Notes under the pieces: model-generated
What the model was told of the DNA's origin: nothing
Database searches by the model: none
Seen by the model: only the letters and a program-made list of their open reading frames with translations
Shown: positions 46,310 through 59,559 of the stretch, one piece after another
Layout of the letters: each line of letters begins with the position of its first letter
Position numbering within the stretch: the stretch's first letter is position 1
NCBI GenBank assembly: GCA_037127315.1
Contig: JBBBDQ010001456.1
Span: forward strand, 2,261,501-2,325,500
Direction: 5' to 3'
Source: Ascarosepion bandense
Lineage: Eukaryota > Mollusca > Cephalopoda > Sepiida > Sepiidae
Length of the DNA stretch: 64,000 bases
Translations under genes and position numbers: made by a program

Positions 46310-48490
46310 GTGTTTCTTTGGACAAGGAATATTATTCCAACAATACTTGGATATCAGCTCCTTCTATAGTTAAGCACTATCTACTCTATTTTTATATAAT
46401 GGAAAAGATAAATTTCGAAATATCTTTAAAAACATTCTCACAACAAGCAAACAGGATTATTTCGCCAGGTTGGTTCCACAAACTGAAGACCTCATTAGAA
46501 GAATGAGATGGAAAGCTCATTTCTTTCTTCTCGAAAAGAACCAGATACATCATCAGGAAAAATATGGCTTTAAAAGCATGAAAACGGCGCCACTTATTGA
46601 AGGACTTTCTGGATTCGAAAATGACCTGATGGAAATCATGAATGGATTAACCTTCTGTAAGAGAAAGAATTTCTTCAAAAGCATTTGGATAATATTGTTA
46701 GGAGCATAAATAAATCTGATGATGTCTACGTTAAATCAGATAAGACCGCAAACTTTTACAAAGTATGCCCCAAGGATTACGACAACCTAGTTAAAAACAC
46801 CTTAACCAAAAGCTATAAGAAAATAGACGCTACCAATTTCAGTCTGGTTGATAACATTAACCAAGTCAGCAAATCAATTACGGACAAATTATGCATTAGT
46901 GACCGAGTCAGTAAGTTACAAACAAAAGAAGCATATGTTTTATTAAAGGACCATAAACCAGACTTTAGAGCAAAACCATCTACATGTCTGATTAATCCTA
47001 CAAGAATGGGAGTTGGCAAAATTAGCAAAACCATTCTAGATCTATTAAATGCACCATTGGACTCATGCAGTGGATTAATACCACAGATGTCATCAACTGG
47101 TTTAGGACCATACAGAATAAAGGTAAATGTACCTTTATCCAATTTGACGTTATTGAATTTTACCCATCCATTTCTAAGGACCTCTTTACCTTGGCTTTGG
47201 AATTCACCAAAAAGTACTCCGATATTTCTACTGGCGAAATGGATATTATACTAAAACGTAGAAGTTCTGTTCTAATTTATAATGATGAGCAATGGACTAA
47301 AAAGACCTCTGATGAATATTTTGACATTGCAATGGGTTCCCTAGATTCGGCCGAAGCCTCTATCTTGTAGGATTATTTATTCTTTACAATTTAACCACTT
47401 ACGAGGGCATAGATACGGATAGCATAGGTCTATATAGAGACAAAGGTTTAATGGTTGTCAGAGGTTCCACTACATTTAAGGTAGATCGCATTAGGAAGAC
47501 TATACACAGAGAATTAAAGAGCTTAGGGCTTAAAGTAGAAATTACCACCAACATTAAACAAGTAGACTTCTTAGATGTTAATCTGAACCTTAATAATTCT
47601 TTCCAACCTTACATGAAGGCCAACTCCAATCCAATATACATTAATCCTAATTCTAACTATCCCCCATCAGTCATTAAACATGCCATCCTCTATTGAATCT
47701 AGACTCAGCAACAACTCATCTAGTAAAGTAATGTTTGATAAACATAATAAATTTTATAATTCTGCACTTAGAAACAGCGGTTATAAGGCTGCCGACATCA
47801 AATACAGAAACCCCACTAACAATAATAATAGCATGAAGAAACGAAGATCTAGAAAAATCATATGGTTTAGCCCTTCCTACAATTTGATGATTAAAACTAA
47901 ATTAGGGCATAAATTCTTAAGCTTAATCGGCACACACTTTCCGAAAACCAATCCTCTTAGCAAAATATTTAATAATAACACTTAAGTAAGCTACAGCTGC
48001 ACTGATAATCTTGAAAAAATTATTAAAAACACAACAAAGTCCTCAAATATTACGACAAAAAAAAAAAAAAAAAAATAAAAAAACAAAACCTGTAAATCAT
48101 AATGCTCAAAGAGATCATACCAAGGAGATAGAAACTAACACCACGGATTGTAATTTTAGAAAACCTACTAAAGATTGCCCTCTGCATAACAACTGTCTGA
48201 TTGACATCATAGTTTATCTTTGTACCGTTTCCACAATTGAAAATCTCAATACTATAAAATTTTATATAGGTTCTACTAAAAACTCGTTCAAAACTTGCTG
48301 GTATCAACACACACTATCTTTCAATAATAATTCTTACAAATACAGCACTTCATTATCGAAATACTATTGGTCTCTAAAGGAAAAAACAAAATACTCACTG
48401 TTAAATGAAAAATCCTTGCAAGGACCCAAACCTGCAACTCCCTTCATGCACCTTGCTACCTTTGTCTCAATGAAAAATTAGAAATTATCA
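46310..48490 (+). pseudogene. Penelope-like element, RT plus GIY-YIG (most complete copy)
   Basis: N-terminal part LIRRMRWKAHFFLLEKNQ and YGFKSMKTAPLIEGLSGFEN, then YVLLKDHKPDF and NPTRMGVGKISKTILDLLNA; FIQFDVIEFYPSI is an RT block; IGLYRDKGLMVV is the altered active-site block; RSRKIIWFSPSYN follows. At 48130-48480 are DCPLHNNCL and FYIGSTKNSFKTCWYQHTLS, the GIY-YIG nuclease. At least five frameshifts or stops separate these. An A run at 48058-48075 breaks one frame. Confidence 0.88.
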
Positions 48491-48594
48491 AATTTGTGGA
48501 CAGGGTTAAATTGTTAAACCAGAAGAATGAGCTCACAGTCCACTGTAAGCATAGCTCAGCATTTACATCAAAGTCCGGGTTGTAATAGTGAAAA

Positions 48595-49157
48595 ACTATG
48601 GAAAATACCCTGAACTGCCGTTTTGATGGGTGTTTCTGTTTGGGCTGGTCGGCCTGGTTGATCTTTGTGGGGTGTTTCGGTTCGCCATGCATCATACTAT
48701 TTTTGCCGGCCATTCAGCCTGATGCTGATTGGCAGGATGTATGGTTGTGTGGTACTTCACCCGACATTGGTTTTCGTGGAGCCAAGGATTTATAAATAGT
48801 AAAAAAAAACTGGTTGGGACATGGGCCCCGGGCACCATGGTTATTGGTTAGACAGTCGTTGCTATGGGGAAGCGTGTTGGGCTTTGGCCGATTAATTTGT
48901 ATTGGTACGAGCTCTGTCGTAAATTGGCGTGATAATCGATGTCGGTGTGGATGCCTCATGGCTGTTCAGGTTGGTGTTCATCATTGGGTTCTGTACTTAC
49001 AGAGCCCTGCTGTGTTGATGTATGTTGAATTGTGCACCTAGGGGGAACTCCTGGGGGCATTCAGGTCGGGTGGGAATACCGATCAAGTATAGGTAAATTA
49101 ATGTCAGGATGTTAATGTGTGTATATGTAAGTATGTCTGTATATGTGTATATACGGT

Positions 49158-49206
<49 letters not shown>

Positions 49207-49423
49207 CTCTCTTTGTGTGCTCGTGTGCGCATGCATGTGTGTACATGCTTGTATGTGTGCTCGTGCGCATACGTGTAGGTATGTGCATATGGGCGCACGT
49301 TTGTCAATCCATACAGGTCAGACATATTAATATTTACTTCACTTACTGATATGTATGTATTTGTATTCCTTTACTTGTTTGGTTGTGTGTATATCTTACA
49401 TGTATGTGTGTATGGTACGTAAA

Positions 49424-49472
<49 letters not shown>

Positions 49473-49909
49473 CTGTATGTATGTATGTACGTAGGTATCT
49501 ATATATGGGTATGTGTGTCCACATCTGCACGTCTAGATCTATACGTGTTTGTTTGAAAATATTTGTGTGTATGTGTGCATGTGTGGATGCATATGTATGT
49601 GTATGGGGGTATATATATTTGTGTATGTACGTATGAATATGGCTGGATAGATGGATGAAGGGATAGATGGATGGCTGGAGAGATAGACAGATGTTGTATT
49701 GGGTTTCACGCCTTTTTGATCATCTAACAAACTGTAATAATTGAAATATTAATTTAAAAAAAAATATCGCCCTCTCTATGAACAGCTGTTGTATCGGGTT
49801 TCACGGTTTTTGATTATCTAACAAACTGTAGTAACTAAAATATGAATTTAAACTATTATAGGCCCTCCTATAAACAGTTGTTTAGGGCTATCTGCAGATG
49901 TTATATGTG

Positions 49910-49953
<44 letters not shown>

Positions 49954-50568
49954 CACGCACGCACGCATGTGTGTATGTGTGCATGCATTCTAACCGCTGT
50001 ACGTGCGTCCATGTGTGTATTCTAGTTGGGGCCTCTGTGGTCTGGCGATATTAGTCTACTTGTAAATGTGGTTTATCTCAGTGTGATGTGATGTGATGGT
50101 TCCCTTGACTCTTTGACCAGGCTAAAGAGTACCAGTTTCATTACTATTGTCTTATCTATCTAATTCATCTGGTGGTGTTTATATGCCGCGGCCGGGTCAT
50201 GTGTGTATGTGTAAGTGCACGCAGTTATTGTAAAATATATACACGTACATATATTATATTTTTTCACAACAATAATAAAGTAGATATAATTGTTAATTAA
50301 TAATACTGATCCCACTTCAAATCTTAATAGCAATGCCCACCAAGATTAATCTTAAGCCTGCCCACATATTTTCCAAATTAGAAGTTGCTTTACTCTGATT
50401 GGTTCACATTGTATATACAATAATGCCTTCCTGATTAAAGGGGTCCTGCTTGTTTTTAACCTTTTAAACCATTCATTTTAAAATATCACATCACTTGACA
50501 AGACACAAACAGTGTCGAAACAAAATGGCTGCTTTTGTAGTGATATTGTAACATATCCATATATATAT
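48595..50568. repeat. Duplicated segment, right copy
   Basis: 49010-50568 matches the left copy. The part before 49010 is less AT-rich, has a TATAAATA at 48792, and has no clear counterpart on the left. It could belong to a larger repeat or LTR, but no ends were found. It includes (TG)n runs near 49915-49947. Confidence 0.75.
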
Positions 50569-50589
50569 ATAAGGTAAGTCGATTTTGGA

Positions 50590-50626
<37 letters not shown>

Positions 50627-51695
50627 CACTTAAAGTTGTAAAATAATGTCAAGAGTTACAATATTTTTCTTCAAAACTTTGTATTTATTTGAGCAATAAA
50701 ACTTATAGACAAAATAAATTGCGGTTTTTATCGCGATATAGGCATCACCGGAACCGTGTCGCTTAAATATAACCAGAGTTTTAACAAAAAGGAAAAATGC
50801 AATACGCTTAATAATAGATATTAAGTTTAGTATTCAGATTTTTTTTTTAGAAATTAAATGGATATATCAAAATTAAAAAGGAATAAAAACACTATGATAT
50901 TTAGTTTAATATACAAATAACTATTTATGTATGCCGTTTTATTTATTGGAATATTTTATGGTATTCATCTGTTGAAATTACCTCAATCTAGGGCCTAAAT
51001 GATTGTTTACGCTTTTAATTATTACAAATATCTCTTGTATTTTTTTTTAATAGTTAAGTCTTAATTTAATGAAAAATTCAACTTTTGTAATTACTATGAT
51101 TTGTTTATATTTTTAAAAAGTTAATATTTATTCATTAAAAAGCCTGTTTACGAGCTAATCTCGGAAGAAACTCTACTTTAAAGCAAGTAAACATTACTTT
51201 TAATTTAATGTATTTATTTCAAATTTTATCAAATTTATTTTAAAAATATTTGTGGAATTTAATTTCTGATAGTACATATATTTTTTCAGATATTTCAAGA
51301 TAGTGAATACCTAAAGGATCAGAGAGGCAAAATAGGACCTAAGGGCACTTTGTAGCTTTGACCTGTTGATAAAAGTGCTATAAAAAAAAGTAAAAAGAAA
51401 AGGGAGAGGTTAAGAAAAAAAGAAAAAAAAAATTAGATTCATCACTAACAACTTCAACCTCAAATGCCCAGGCTAATGTTTCTTTCCTCTCCTACTCATT
51501 TTCTTCAAGTAAAAAACCAGAAGAATAATTGCAGCCAAGGTGTCATCCAAAAGGGCCTTATAATTCTTCCTAATAGTGGTGCAACAGGTGTTGTTCATGC
51601 AGAGCAAGTGGTGGATGTTTAGCAGGAATTCAACAGTGAGAACGCTATCCTTGTTGACAACACAGGCTGTGAAGGTGGAATGGTTGCAATTTTAG

Positions 51696-51731
<36 letters not shown>

Positions 51732-53287
51732 CAAAAATCTTCACACAATTGGTTGCTCTTTGCACCATAATGAACTACCTTTCAGAGCTCAAAAGGCCCT
51801 ACAGCATTCAGTGGGAAATTATGCTCAAATGATTGCCATAATTTACCCCAAATATTATTTTCCACTATTAGCAGTCCTTTGCATTCAATTTTGAAAATTA
51901 ATGAAATACATGATCATAGTTGTGACCAAAGACTCCTGTATGAATACACAGTGGATATTTCTAGAGGTAAGGTTGACTAGATATGTCTCCTGGAAAATTG
52001 GTCCTTTAAACCAGGCAAGGTAGTTAACTTTGGCCATCAGGCTTATGTGTTTATGGACTCATGGTGCATACCCACAAAAGCTCATAACAAAACTCCAGTT
52101 TAATAAATGTTATTGTAAATGTGTATGCCACTTGTTGGTTTGAAATTAAAAGAAATAAGTTCCACAATCAGCAAGTGCACATTTTTAATATGATCCAGAA
52201 GATTTAAGAAGCAGCCTCATGAAAGTCAACATCACATTAAGAAATATATAAGGAAATACATTTTGTTTACTGCCTGAAAACCTATATTCCATGGTCAAAA
52301 AGAAAAGAAAAAGGCTTTTTAAAAGAATTTTAGCCATTAGGTAAGTAAATATTTATATATCAGTGACTCAATTATTTATTGCAATTTATAGAATCTTTTT
52401 AAAGATTTTATCTAATTTCACCAAAATTATTAAAATAGAGATTGGAATTTTTTTTAAATGAATCAAATAAATTTTTATATTCTTTCAGGAGTGGGGAGTC
52501 AACCAAGAAAAAGGTTAAAAAGAATACCAACCATTAATTTTAATGTCACACTGGACACAATTGATAGATTTATCATTATGTGGCACTTTTGAACCACCAA
52601 TGACGGAAGATTATTCTGAATCTGAACTTCAGGAGTCATTGTTAAATGGAACCAAAGCTTGACTTGCCAGATTTGCCCTCACATTTCCAAAGCATGGAAT
52701 GAGCAGTCAAGTTAACAATGGAAGCTTTGGAAACTGTATATGGTTTTGAAGCAAGGCATCAACATATTACAGCCAAAGTTTTGAGTCAGAAATTGAAACC
52801 AGCATTTTTTGTATAAGGACTCTTATATGGAGCAATTAGACTATATATAGCTCTATTAAAATACTGTTTGTTTTTCCTTGTTTGTTATATTTTAACTTAT
52901 AAGCAGAAAAAATAAATTTAAGGTATTCAAATATTACTGCTTAATTCATAACATTAAAAGGCAGTTTTTAAAGCAAATACTGAAAATAGGGGGGTATCAA
53001 TTTGAAGATTAGTCATCATTTCTTTAATTAATATCATTTTTATGAAATAAAATGACATTCCCTGATTTAAATACTCAAATTATTTGGTTTTCTCACTAAT
53101 ATTCAAGCCAAATCTTGCAAAAATGAGGAATTTTCAGTATATTTTTGTCTGCGATCTTTGATGCCAAACGAGCAGAAAGCCATTGAAGTATTTGATCTAA
53201 TATTTTGTATCAGCTTTTAATAGGTCCATACACAAATTTAGGTAAGTGAGATTTTTTTAATATTAAAAAAAAAAAAATATCAACCTA

Positions 53288-53292
<5 letters not shown>
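50569..53292 (+). mobile_element. Second copy of the TIR transposon, 2.7 kb
   Basis: Ends AAGGTAAGTCGATTTTGG and ATATCAACCTACCAT match the first copy's TIRs with mutations. It lies in TA repeats. It is longer than the first copy because it keeps an upstream coding part (about 51430-51900), with poly-A runs at 50591-50623 and 51693-51730. Confidence 0.8.
51430..52815 (+). pseudogene. Transposon-encoded protein (second copy)
   Basis: Upstream text reads LPNSGATGVVHAEQVVDV, GPTAFSGKLCSNDCHNLPQI and LFSTISSPLHSILKINEIHD. It then follows the first copy: QRLLYEYTVDISRGKVD, a stop, and later FALTFPKHG... in place of the SHSQ region. More damaged than copy 1 in the 3' part, but it extends further 5'. 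Confidence 0.6.

Positions 53293-53331
<39 letters not shown>
53293..53331. repeat. (TA)n microsatellite
   Basis: TA run between the transposon end and the PLE pair. Confidence 0.95.
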
Positions 53332-53332
<1 letters not shown>

Positions 53333-54005
53333 AAAGAATATTAAAACATTGAGTTTAAAAATGTGTTTTTTTTGACAGTATTTGTTTATTTCTATTAAAT
53401 TTTATATTTCAGACCGCCTTCGGTCCTTCATCAGAAACAAATGATTTTAAAATTTGAATTAGTAATGTATTTCGTGAGATTTCGCGAGAGTGTCTGTGAA
53501 GTCTGTGAAGGTATTTACATTTTAGAAATTGCTTGGTTAGGTTGTTAATGCTGTTTAGAAAATCTGGGTGGTCTGAGCATATGCGTTTGATTCTTAGAAA
53601 TGAGCTGTATATCATAGATTTTTTTAATTTAAGTGGATGACAACTGTTAAAGTGCAGGAATTTATGTTGGTTTGTTGTATAGACTGGTGGAAAGTGTATG
53701 TTTAATTTTATCATGACGTCTAAGAAAGGGACGGATGTGTTTGAGTATTCCATGGTAAATTTAATTGTATTATGGAAGTTGTTGCAGAAAGTAAAAGTTT
53801 TAATTTTTCTAACCCATGAGTCCATACTAAGAAAATGTCATCAATGTATCTAAAATAATGTGATGGTTTGTATTGTGAATTGTCTAGTATCTTTCTTTCT
53901 AGAATGGGCATAAAGACATTGGCACCTAGTTATGCCATTTTCGTGCCCATTGCTGTGCCACTGATCTGTAAATAGTGTTTGTTGTTGAATTTAAAATTAT
54001 CATCT
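53333..54005 (-). pseudogene. Penelope-like element, left (inverted) half: RT C-terminus fused to tail
   Basis: Minus strand: YLQISGTAMGTKMA, FRYIDDIFLVW (RT active site), VPFLDVMIKLN and HKFLHFNSCHPLKLKKSMIY, then KCKYLHRLHRHSREISR running straight into the element tail (SDEGPKAV and onward). The endonuclease is missing, so an internal deletion joined RT to the 3' UTR. Confidence 0.85.
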
Positions 54006-54009
54006 TAAC

Positions 54010-55140
54010 ACACAATTTTAAATTCAATTTAAATACCCAATAAAAATACTAAAAGAAGCACTAAATAAAACCATCCACATAAATCGTAACACACTTCTCA
54101 CATACAAGAAAAAAAAAAAAAACAACAACCGAATTCCCATGGTTTTTAACCACAATCAACATTCACACACACTTATCAAAAATTTAAAAAATGATTACAA
54201 GAACCTCCAATCAAACAAAAACATCAGACATTTTCGATAAACCACCCATAAATGCAATGAAACAAACACCCAACCTATCAACTATCCTCACTTCTAACAA
54301 ATATCTAAAAAACACAAACCTATCAGGGAATTTAAAATATCAGAAACCCAGGTGCCTAATTTGTAAACATTTGGTAAATGACACAATATTCTCTGTACCC
54401 AACACCAAAATCAAATTGCACCCACCACGCCTCACTTGTGACAGCGAAAACATAATATACTTCCTCTTCTGTTCAATATGTCCCAATAGTGGATATATTG
54501 GCGAATCCGGTAATAGCTTTAGATTTTGCTTCAACAATCACAAACTTAATATACGCCAAAATAATCAATATTCCCCAGTAGGAGCACATTTCAATCAACC
54601 GGGTCACAACTTAGAAAATTGCAAATGTTTACTAATAGACTCCTATTTTAGTTCTACATACACATGCAGAAAGAAAGAAAAATACTGGATTTTAAAATTA
54701 AATACACACAAGCTAGGGTTAAATAGGTGCTTTGAATCTTTACAAATACTTCAAAAACTAAACTTTTTTTAGATACATTTAAAAGATTTATCTAAAACAA
54801 ATTTACAAGTATTATTAAAGATAGGTTTACAAACATAATTTAAAAAAAAATCTGTTGCTTTCAACGTCACTTGATGTAAAAACAAAAAGTCTCTCCACAA
54901 ACACGTCATGTGATGTAAACAAACACACCACGTGATGTAAACAGACTCTTCACAGACGCTCTTGCGAAATCTCGAAATACGTTACTAATTCAAATTTTAA
55001 AATCATTTGTTTCTGATGAAGGACCGAGGCCGGTCTGGAATATAAAATATAGTAGTAGAAATAAACAAATACTGTCAAAAAAAAAAAAAAAAATAAAAAA
55101 AAATAAAAAAATTTTAAAAACTCAAAACGTTTTAATATTC
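54010..55140 (+). pseudogene. Penelope-like element, right half: GIY-YIG endonuclease and tail
   Basis: The frame at 54191-54772 is open for 193 residues: PRCLICKHL, then CPNSGYIGESGNSFRFCFNN and PVGAHFNQPGHNLENCKCL, the GIY-YIG core with its flanking Cys residues. The tail (GGACCGAGGCCGGTCTGG, then AATAAACAAATACTGTC) matches the left half's tail in inverted orientation. It begins at the junction near 54008 and lacks the RT. Confidence 0.88.
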
Positions 55141-55144
55141 TTTC

Positions 55145-57960
55145 CTATACATATTAAGACATTATATATATATATATATATGCCATTGTTTCCCTATAAA
55201 CCTAATAATTAAATTTAGGAGTCATTGGGAAATGACTATCAACTGTTTTTTTTTTTTTTTTTTTAGAAAATCTGAATTGCAAAAACAAAAATGCAATAAA
55301 CTATGCAATTTTTATTCAAATGTCCTTATTGTTTATAAAAGCAATTAAGTTTATCATAGTCTGAAAAGAAAACTTTTTCAATAAATAATGAATTTTTACA
55401 ATAAATTTTTTTATAATAATTTATAGTTTCAAAAAATTTAAATTTCCTCCTTCATCGTTAACACTAGGGTGTTAAATTAATGCATGAGGACTACATTTAT
55501 TAATTGAAAATTGAAAAGCTTAATACAAATAATTTAGCAAATAGATTTTTAAAATAATTAAAACATTTTAGTTGTGTGCATGCTGATTACTCATTTTCTT
55601 GTTACAGGTGGCAGTACATAATATATATCATTAAAAGGTCATGCGTTTCAAAAGGTTGTGCTCCATACATGAGAAAGAAAAAAAAAAAAAAAAAAATCTA
55701 TATAAACATCTTTGGCAGGGTACAACTCTTTCATCATGCTTCAGTGTTTCCTATGCCCTGCATTTCAACATTCAACAGCCCTTGCAAATCATCTGTTCAA
55801 AATTTAAAGCAAGTTTTTTTTAAAAATTCAATTCCTAATTTTGTTAAAAAAAAAAAAAAAAAAAAAAAATTGTGAAATTCACAATTTATGGAAGAAAAAT
55901 AGATATTAAAATAAAAATTAATGTTTGCCGTTATAATTTCATTGTTATTAAATTGTAAATTTTTTTTTTAAGTTTTATATTATTTTAATTTTTCATAAAA
56001 CATCTTCAAACCTAAGTCATCATTTCTTTAAACTAAAATTCTATGAAATATTGAATACTTGCTGAAAATAGAGTTAAATTTTAACATAAAAAAGTATACA
56101 AATAAGATTATGTTAAATTCATCTTCCATACTGAGCTTTTTTTTTTTTTTTTGACAGCTACTGATAACAAGGATACTGTAATTAAGAAATGCTTTTATAG
56201 TACATTTCTGGCAGTAAGTAATTTTTGTTTCAATCAGAGTAAAGGCCAGTTTAAATTCCCTAATTTGAATAAAATGTGTCAGTGAGGTGTATTTAATTTT
56301 TGCAAGACTTTAAAACGAACAATTGGCTTCTATTTACAAAATGTGTTGATCAATGAAAAATGTCTGAAAAAACTGAATTAAAAAAAAAATTTAGATTCTG
56401 ATCAATATAATTTCAGTTTGAAATACACCAAGGTATTTTGCTTACTGGAATTAGTAAATTTAATCCCTTGGCTTTCAATTAAAGCTTCAAGAAGCCTTTT
56501 TTATTTAAAAAAAATTCACTTTAAATTTAGGTCTCAAAAATGAGTGGAGGTACCTACCCAAATCAAATCAGTCTGATATGATTTCTGTGTAAAACATACT
56601 CTATCCTCCATATCAAGTTGACAAGATTTTATATTCTCAGAATTCTTGGTAAACTTGCATCAACAGCTGTTCCTGATTATCAACATGGAAAACAGCTTCA
56701 GAATCTCAAAAGTCATATCTTAAGTTTTTTTTTTTTCTTCACTGCCATATGCTGGAAATGGATAAAATTGGGTTGTCAACTGTTCAATGGAGTTCATTCC
56801 TTGTTGATTATGCATCAGCCCAAGAAATACAGTGTAATTGTTTCTCAATTGAAGAATATCATTTTAAAATGACAATAATCCCTAACAAGACATGACTGAC
56901 AGCTTGGTAAGAGTTAAACGTGCAATGATGCATAATGCTGCAAAAGTTAAAATTTGCTGAAAACCTGATGGCAGCATTAGTAGCCAGTTCCATTTTCTTG
57001 TACTACTATCTGGAAAACAGGTTTCCTAGCAAGGAGGTGAGAGAGCAAAGAAAGATTACTCACCTGTAGACAAATGGCAAACTTTATACCTTTCTGCTAA
57101 CATTGGAGCCTTGAAAGATAAATAAATAAAAAAAATATATATAAAACATTTTTTGAGAGAGAGAGAGAGAGAGAGAGAACACCAAAATGAAAGTTATGCT
57201 AAATACCAAATGCAAACCCAAAATATAGTTTGAAAATATGAACAATTCCATGATTTGTAAAATCTGGTGACTGAAAATGTTCTTATATAATTGCAAAACA
57301 AGTTCTTTGTTCTGCTTTCAGATTGTTATGCTTTTAATTATTTATGTGTACAAAACTTTAAAATCATTACCATCATTTTACTTTTAGAAATAAAAGTACA
57401 CACAAGAAGTTGATAAATTTGCAATATTTTAGACAAGTTTTTGAGTTTTGGTGGCACTACTAAATAAAACTATTTTTCAGTATCTAGAACGAGTCAAACT
57501 ATTGGCAGCAACAGCTAAAAAACCTGGAGAAGAAATCAATTCCTCCTGAAAAGAGTATTTGTAAATTTGAAAGTTGTCAAAAACATTGTCAGTTCCTAAA
57601 GAGCAAATTTGAACTAAAATACAAATATTGTATGTAGATATGTTAAAGGCTACGTACTCCACACGCAAATTTTATCTTTAACAATATCTATTGTTAGAGT
57701 TGAAACTTATTTCAGGTCTCATATACAAAATAGACTAATCTATGAAGGGAAAATGCCCGCCAATCTCTATTAATACAAAGCTTGCAAAAATTAAACAGAC
57801 CCATACATAAAATTAAAAAAGAAATGCTTAATATCTATAGAATTAAGAAATTTGAAATAGGAAACCAAATCAAGAGCTGTAATAACAAAAAAGAAACCAT
57901 TTAGAAGTACCAAAATACAACCATTACACAGTTTCTTATCAACTGTAATCTGCAGCCATT
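55145..57960. other. No gene identified
   Basis: AT-rich, with A runs near 55681-55696 and 55846-55869, and a (GA)n run at 57156-57177. No supported exon. Confidence 0.5.
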
Positions 57961-57974
57961 TATAAGAGAGATCA

Positions 57975-58285
57975 GTCAGTCAGTTGAGTGCCATACGTGA
58001 TACACGCTTGGGCGATCATGTCTCGACAGAGACATGACTGACTGGCCAGAAGATTATCCCGCAGTAGGTTGCCATTGCTTTCTGAGGTAGACTGGTTGCC
58101 GACCAAGGCTATAGAACCCAATCTGTCCTGTTATTTAACCCATAACTGGAAGGAATAGGCGGATTAATACCTTTCCTAAGGGTATTTGCGCATAAGTGAA
58201 TGCAATGAATTCAGCTGGAATTCGAACTCGGCTCCCCGATTTCTCGTTCTGAGCCGATATCCACTGCACCACAACGCACATCCGA
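57975..58285 (-). repeat. tRNA-derived SINE, full length
   Basis: Flanked by a perfect 10-bp duplication AGAGAGATCA at 57965-57974 and 58286-58295. The minus strand starts with a tRNA-like head (A box TGGTGCAGTGG, B box GAGTTCGAATTCC), followed by a body of about 230 bases ending in GACTGACTGACTG. SINEs are copied by a partner LINE's RT. Confidence 0.9.
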
Positions 58286-58299
58286 AGAGAGATCACTTT

Positions 58300-59555
58300 A
58301 CTGTAATAATCTGAAAATCAAACTTAAAACCCTACCTTTTTGGCATTAAATAACCCACAGAGGTTAATATATCACTAAATAAAACAAACTCAGATCCTTG
58401 GTTGTTTAGATAAGTAAAAAGACCACTATTTTCAGTGATTAGTACCTTTTGTTATTTTGTATTTTGCAGCCGTTTCACCAAAGCTCTCTATTTTATTGCT
58501 ACCTTTTCCTTTATTTTGCAGTCATTTAGCTTAAATTTACAGAAAATTGAATAACTATGAAGTCTTATAAATCCAGATTAGCATTAGTGGCTTTGTAGAT
58601 AATCTATACAATTCAGTTAAAAGTTTTTTAAAGAGTAAATGGAGTCTAAAACAGTAGCCTGATCACTTTTTAGACAAATTAGTTTAGATATGTAGTATCT
58701 CTAGATGTGAAGAAACATAAGGATCTCATAAGAACTAATTTGCTTTAATAAGTTAGAAAATTATATTTTTTATCAAGTTTTGTTTTAAAAAACTCGAATG
58801 AATTAATGTGTTATATTTTCAGTTTATAAATTAAATTTAAAATACAAAAGAATTTTAAAATGACAAATTTAGTCACAATAGGAAGTTAATTAAAATGTTT
58901 TTGATAAACATTTTGAAAACCTTTTTGATTGTGAATAATTAAAATGCACTAATATTTGTTATATAGATAATGAATGCATAAAGTGCAATTATTAAAGTAT
59001 GATTATAAAAATTAAAGTGATTTAACCAAAATATTTAAATGAAAAGTTATTTTTTATATTACAGTAGAATTTAAATTTGTTTTTTTTATTTATACATAAA
59101 GTTTTTTTTTTCATTTTTATTACCAGCTTACTATTCCAAAAATATTATAACTTATTTTTATTGCATTAATATATATATATATATATATAGGAATAGTGGC
59201 AGAGACTTGTTAAAAATTGAATGCATCAAAATAAATATTTATTGCACAAGCATTTTAATGTTTTTTTTTTTTCATTACTGACAACTATTACTAAACTACA
59301 AGATTTTGAGATGGTTTTAAAATTTTTCAGGAATATGGTGAAAATAGCCAAGAGCCCAGTAACAGGGTTTACTTTGTTTGTTTGTTTTGAGATTTAGCGA
59401 CCTATCAATCCTTATGGGATCATTTAAGGTCATAACAAATGTTTTTGGGTAAGGTTATATTATTTTTACAGACTTTTGGAAGATGTCTTGCTTTTTAAAC
59501 TTTTCCATTGCTTTCAAGTTGTATTACTTTAAAAATTTTTCCCCCTTGTGAGGAT
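58300..59555. other. No gene identified
   Basis: AT-rich and unassigned; TA run at 59169-59190. Confidence 0.5.
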
Positions 59556-59559
59556 CAGA

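Noticed and set aside
53400..53430. CTGATGAAGGACC...GGTCTGAAA (minus strand), hammerhead-like
   Set aside because: An extra base disrupts stem II and no convincing stem III or stem I; the other copy has GGAA instead of GAAA.
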